Source: Clostridia bacterium
Lineage (GTDB): Bacteria > Bacillota > Clostridia > Lachnospirales > Lachnospiraceae
Reading direction: 5' to 3'
Assembly (NCBI GenBank): GCA_910575725.1
Contig: CAJTFE010000020.1
Span: 1,175-65,174, forward strand
Length of the DNA stretch: 64,000 bases
A program made the translations under genes and the position numbers. The notes below the pieces were generated by a model. That model saw only the letters and a program-made list of their open reading frames with translations, had not been told where the DNA came from and ran no database searches. Shown in pieces: positions 60,722 to 64,000 of the stretch. Every line of letters starts with the position of its first letter. Positions within the stretch are counted from its first letter, which is position 1.

Positions 60722-63700
60722 ATGACAACAAAAGAAAAAAAGCGATTCTGGGCGAAGGTTTTAGCCTTTATGCTGGTTGCCAGCATGATGCTGAGCAATC
60801 TGACTGTGTCCACGACCTTTGCGGCTGCCGTAGATGAGACTGTCGCTGCAGAGGAAAGCGCAGAGGATGCAGATAAAACGATTGAGACTGTACCGGAAGA
60901 GCCGAAAGCGGACGCGCCGGAGACGGAAGAACCGGAAGCGGATACGCTGAAGGAGGAAGAACTGAAGACGGATGCATCTAAGGAGGATGTGTCGGAGGAA
61001 GAGAACTCGGAGGATAAGAAAGCAGAGGTAGAGGAATCCGAGGAGACTTCTGACGAAAAGAATAAGGAAGATGAGGTTCATCTGGAAGATAACCAGGAAG
61101 GCAATCAGGAAAATGATGCAAATCAGGAGAAGGTAACGGAGGAAGAGGGAAAGGATGCTGCTTCCGAAGATGACAAGGCTGCTGATTTGGATGAGAATGG
61201 GATTGCGATAGATGATTCTAAAGCTGATGAGGAAGAAGTTCTGGATGAGGAAGAGCTGCTGGAAGAAGTTCCGGCAGAGGTTCAGGCTTTTTGGGATGCG
61301 GTTGCGGCTTTGCCTGAGGTAGAGCAGATTACAGCAGAGAATGCAGAAGAGATCGGCGAGCAGGTTAATGCCGTGTTTGATATGTATGAAGAGTTGACAG
61401 AGCTTGGCCTTGACGAACGGGATGATGTGGCTGAGGCTATGGAGATTGGTTCTGTTGTTTATGAGGCGTTGTTATCGATTGAAAGTATTGATAATAATGA
61501 GTCTCTGTTTGCTTTGATAGATGGTGATAAAATTTCTAGTGATAGCGTTACTATTAATCCAGGAAAGCATCCGTACGAATATGATCAAAGAGTATCATAT
61601 AAGTATATGGGATTTAATGCTTATGGAAATCCAACAAATAATATATATATAGGATCTAAAGTTATTAATCAAATAGGTGAGCCTGCAAAAGTGCATAAAG
61701 CAGGCTCAATTAAAAAGAAGGTAGGTGAAAGCGGATTATTTAGACGCTGTGCTTATACTGCTTTTTTGGGTAGCAGATGTGGGCATCAAATAGGAAATGC
61801 ATTTGCAGCAGCAGGATATACATATATTGATATTTCATATGATAATAATGGTATTGTTGGAAATGAAGGGTGTAGAATTGGCAAATGGACTGGAAATGTT
61901 CTGACAGGGGCAGATTGCCTGGAGACTACATTTGATGCGTTAAAGCCAGGTACTACAACTGCAACGCGAACATATTATGTCAATTTTTTAACATATTTGA
62001 TAGGGGGAAGATGCCCATCATGTTATACAGTAACTCTTAATCAACAAACTTTTGACTGGCATTTATACACAGATATTTATACCATTGAGGTTGAGGCCGA
62101 TTATCAGCTTAATTATGATACAAAAGGTGGTAGCTATATTACGCCAACAACAAGTTCGGTTGCAAATGAGAATGCGTCTTTAGTTGTTACTGATACAATT
62201 CCTACACGTACAGGATACAAATTCTTAGGCTGGACAGATGAAGAAAATGGAAAGACAGCAAAACCAGAATACGCGGCAGGTAAGAGTGTCACTTTGCATT
62301 GGAGTAAAGGTTTAGGCAGTACTTCTAATCCTGTTTCCAAAACCCTCTATGCTGTATGGGAAGAAGAGGATGAGAAAGAATATACAGTAATCTATACTGA
62401 TGGAGTGGTTGGGGAGATTGTCTTCTCAGATCAGGGATTTGAGGAGTTAAAGAAAGGAGAACAAACACCTGAATTTTCGGGAACACCCGAGCGCAAAGAT
62501 TATATTTTTGGCGGATGGAAGCTTACTAGTGTAGAACCCAATAAAGAAGGTGTGCAGCCTAAAATAAATCCAGAAGATGCAAATGCAGATAATAAGATTA
62601 TTTATACTGCAATTTGGACGAATCCTGCAGCCAAGCCTGAGCTTACAAAGCTTGAGAAGGAACGCCTGACAACGCCTCCGCCTGGAGTAACTCTTCCGAA
62701 CGGAGTAGAGGTTAACTATGACCCAACTGTAGTATTTCTAGGAGATAACCCAGAGCCAGTGACTTTGCTGTATAAGATTACAGTAAAAGGAACAGCAGGT
62801 GCAGAGTACAAAGTGACCGACCACGGCGCAAAGTGGGTCAGCGGCGGTGGCAGCTATGAATACCAGGAAGATGACTTGATCATTACCGGAACCATCGCAG
62901 AAGGAGAAACTTCTGCCGAGATTTATGTTACCAAAACATTTACAAAGGGCGATATAAAAGGCGGCAAGCTGACCAATGAAGCCAATCTGGAAAGTCAGGA
63001 TCCGGATACAACGAAAGGTCCCGACGGAGAGGACGGAAAAGGAAGCGGAACAGCGGATACGGAAAATAGACATAAGGTTATCATTAACTTTATAACCGAC
63101 GATGAAAAGCCAGAAACTTTAGCAGACCCAAGCGAGAATGATTTTAAAGAGAACGAAGGTTTTGGATTCAACGTAAATGGCTCCCAGTCACAGAGAGCTG
63201 CGCGCAGCAACAGAGCAGATACAGGAACAACGGTAATTTCCATTCCTTCTATCATTACAAAGGACGGAAAAACCTACATATTGGATGAAATTGAAAGCGA
63301 AACTGCCCTTGCTGCTTTGAAAGCAGCAAGTGTGAATGGCGTAACCAGCGACATTATCCAGAATTTGATTTACACTCTGGATATGAAAGGCGGTTCCGCT
63401 CCTGACAAGGAGGAGGGCGGCTCGGATGGTATCCCCGATAAATACCAAGCCAAGATCGTTTACCAGGCTGCAGAAGGCGGAAGCCAGACAGGCAAAAACG
63501 GATATGTGACTATCAAGAATAACGACAGATATAGCAAAGATGGTACAACTTCCGTTTCTGCTGAGGCTATAGCTGACGAAGGTGGTTACTTTACCAACTG
63601 GACGGCTGAAGCTGCCGGACATGACGGCTGGAGCTATACAGCCAGTGACAATGCACTACTGAGCAGCATCCCTGTGAAGGGCGGAGCTGTGTATACCTTT

Positions 63701-64000
63701 ACCGCAAACTTCACGCAGAAAGCATTCTTGGAGATCCAGATTACAGGCAGCAATGCTACAGTGACCTACAACGGCGGCGAGCAGTCTGTGACCGGATATA
63801 CTATGACTGTGAGAAATGAAAACAATGAGGAAATTTCTCTTCCCACAGGCCTTACCGTAACGCCAGATCAGGCAGATTGTGCTGCGAAGGGAACAGAGGT
63901 TAGCGAAACGCCCTATCCGATGGGACTGGACAGCAGCAAGTTTACCCTGGGCGGCCCAGATGCAGAGAAATACAGCGTCACATTCCAGGTGACAGACGGC
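60722..64000 (+). CDS. Very large secreted surface protein (3' end beyond window)
   Basis: Open for 1093 codons and still open at the window edge. Signal peptide (to about 38), a long acidic Glu/Asp/Lys-rich stalk (about 40-190), a unique region of about 200 residues with scattered Cys, then InlB B-repeat-like units (YQLNYDTKGGSYITPTTSS, GYKFLGWTDEENGKT), a DUF11-like unit (VTLLYKITVKGTAGAEYKVTD) and further beta domains, including YQAKIVYQAAEGGSQ. AGGAGG precedes the start. The part from about 61.45 to 62.4 kb is clearly more AT-rich than both sides. The anchor lies outside the window, so wall attachment cannot be judged. Confidence 0.88.
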   Translation, partial: MTTKEKKRFWAKVLAFMLVASMMLSNLTVSTTFAAAVDETVAAEESAEDADKTIETVPEEPKADAPETEEPEADTLKEEELKTDASKEDVSEEENSEDKKAEVEESEETSDEKNKEDEVHLEDNQEGNQENDANQEKVTEEEGKDAASEDDKAADLDENGIAIDDSKADEEEVLDEEELLEEVPAEVQAFWDAVAALPEVEQITAENAEEIGEQVNAVFDMYEELTELGLDERDDVAEAMEIGSVVYEALLSIESIDNNESLFALIDGDKISSDSVTINPGKHPYEYDQRVSYKYMGFNAYGNPTNNIYIGSKVINQIGEPAKVHKAGSIKKKVGESGLFRRCAYTAFLGSRCGHQIGNAFAAAGYTYIDISYDNNGIVGNEGCRIGKWTGNVLTGADCLETTFDALKPGTTTATRTYYVNFLTYLIGGRCPSCYTVTLNQQTFDWHLYTDIYTIEVEADYQLNYDTKGGSYITPTTSSVANENASLVVTDTIPTRTGYKFLGWTDEENGKTAKPEYAAGKSVTLHWSKGLGSTSNPVSKTLYAVWEEEDEKEYTVIYTDGVVGEIVFSDQGFEELKKGEQTPEFSGTPERKDYIFGGWKLTSVEPNKEGVQPKINPEDANADNKIIYTAIWTNPAAKPELTKLEKERLTTPPPGVTLPNGVEVNYDPTVVFLGDNPEPVTLLYKITVKGTAGAEYKVTDHGAKWVSGGGSYEYQEDDLIITGTIAEGETSAEIYVTKTFTKGDIKGGKLTNEANLESQDPDTTKGPDGEDGKGSGTADTENRHKVIINFITDDEKPETLADPSENDFKENEGFGFNVNGSQSQRAARSNRADTGTTVISIPSIITKDGKTYILDEIESETALAALKAASVNGVTSDIIQNLIYTLDMKGGSAPDKEEGGSDGIPDKYQAKIVYQAAEGGSQTGKNGYVTIKNNDRYSKDGTTSVSAEAIADEGGYFTNWTAEAAGHDGWSYTASDNALLSSIPVKGGAVYTFTANFTQKAFLEIQITGSNATVTYNGGEQSVTGYTMTVRNENNEEISLPTGLTVTPDQADCAAKGTEVSETPYPMGLDSSKFTLGGPDAEKYSVTFQVTDG

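Overview
The window looks like chromosomal DNA from a Gram-positive anaerobe of the Clostridia, most likely a Lachnospiraceae-type gut bacterium. The signs are a PolC-type DNA polymerase III, IspG, a rubrerythrin, an oxygen-sensitive radical SAM sulfatase-maturase, LPxTG surface proteins with a class C sortase, SipW-type signal peptidase, TTGACA/TATAAT-like promoters with 17-base spacers, and strong AGGAGG ribosome binding sites. This placement is inferred from gene content; no rRNA gene is present to confirm it.

Layout. 0-2.3 kb: a non-coding stretch that may be a structured RNA remnant, a sulfatase-maturase and a small DUF1294 membrane protein. 2.4-3.8 kb: glyA. 3.9-7.3 kb: a lower-GC TetR/ABC module with a clear promoter-operator, and one unknown gene. 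7.5-16.2 kb: an ABC exporter (ATPase, CARDB-like surface partner, FtsX permease) run together with a cell-wall amidase, then a large MBG-domain surface protein. 16.2-21.6 kb: LUD protein, rubrerythrin, tRNA-Gly, ferredoxin, thyA-folA and ilvE. 22-29 kb: a SEDS cell-wall polymerase, ispG and polC. 29.1-34.4 kb: a complete branched-chain amino acid ABC transporter (livJHMGF). 34.4-38 kb: purA, a HAD phosphatase, an Rpn-type nuclease and a small membrane protein. 38.3-44.6 kb: a BTAD-type regulator, a transglutaminase-like lipoprotein and a reduced type IV pilus/type II secretion-like operon ending in a PilT-like ATPase. 44.6-59 kb: a long surface-fibre locus with two signal peptidases (LepB-type and SipW-type), a giant Cys/His-repeat adhesin with a fibro-slime domain, an LPSTGG shaft pilin, a class C sortase, two proteins with SipW-dependent-looking leaders and several membrane-anchored accessory proteins. 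59-64 kb: a near-palindromic 224-base hairpin, a second BTAD regulator, and a very large surface protein that runs off the window.

The most unusual non-coding signals are two families of structured leader repeats just upstream of start codons. E1 (about 80-105 nt) precedes glyA, the SEDS gene and livJ, with a partial copy before purA. E2 (about 96-116 nt) precedes tetR, the LUD gene, the SEDS gene and livJ. Every copy has the same orientation relative to the gene it precedes. The copies show compensatory base changes in predicted stems, several run straight into the ribosome binding site, and the two families occur together, in opposite orders, before the SEDS gene and livJ. The most system-like protein locus is 44.6-59 kb, which combines sortase-pilus and SipW/TasA-like fibre machinery in one gene row. 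It is flanked by BTAD regulators that appear to carry a degenerate GGDEF domain.
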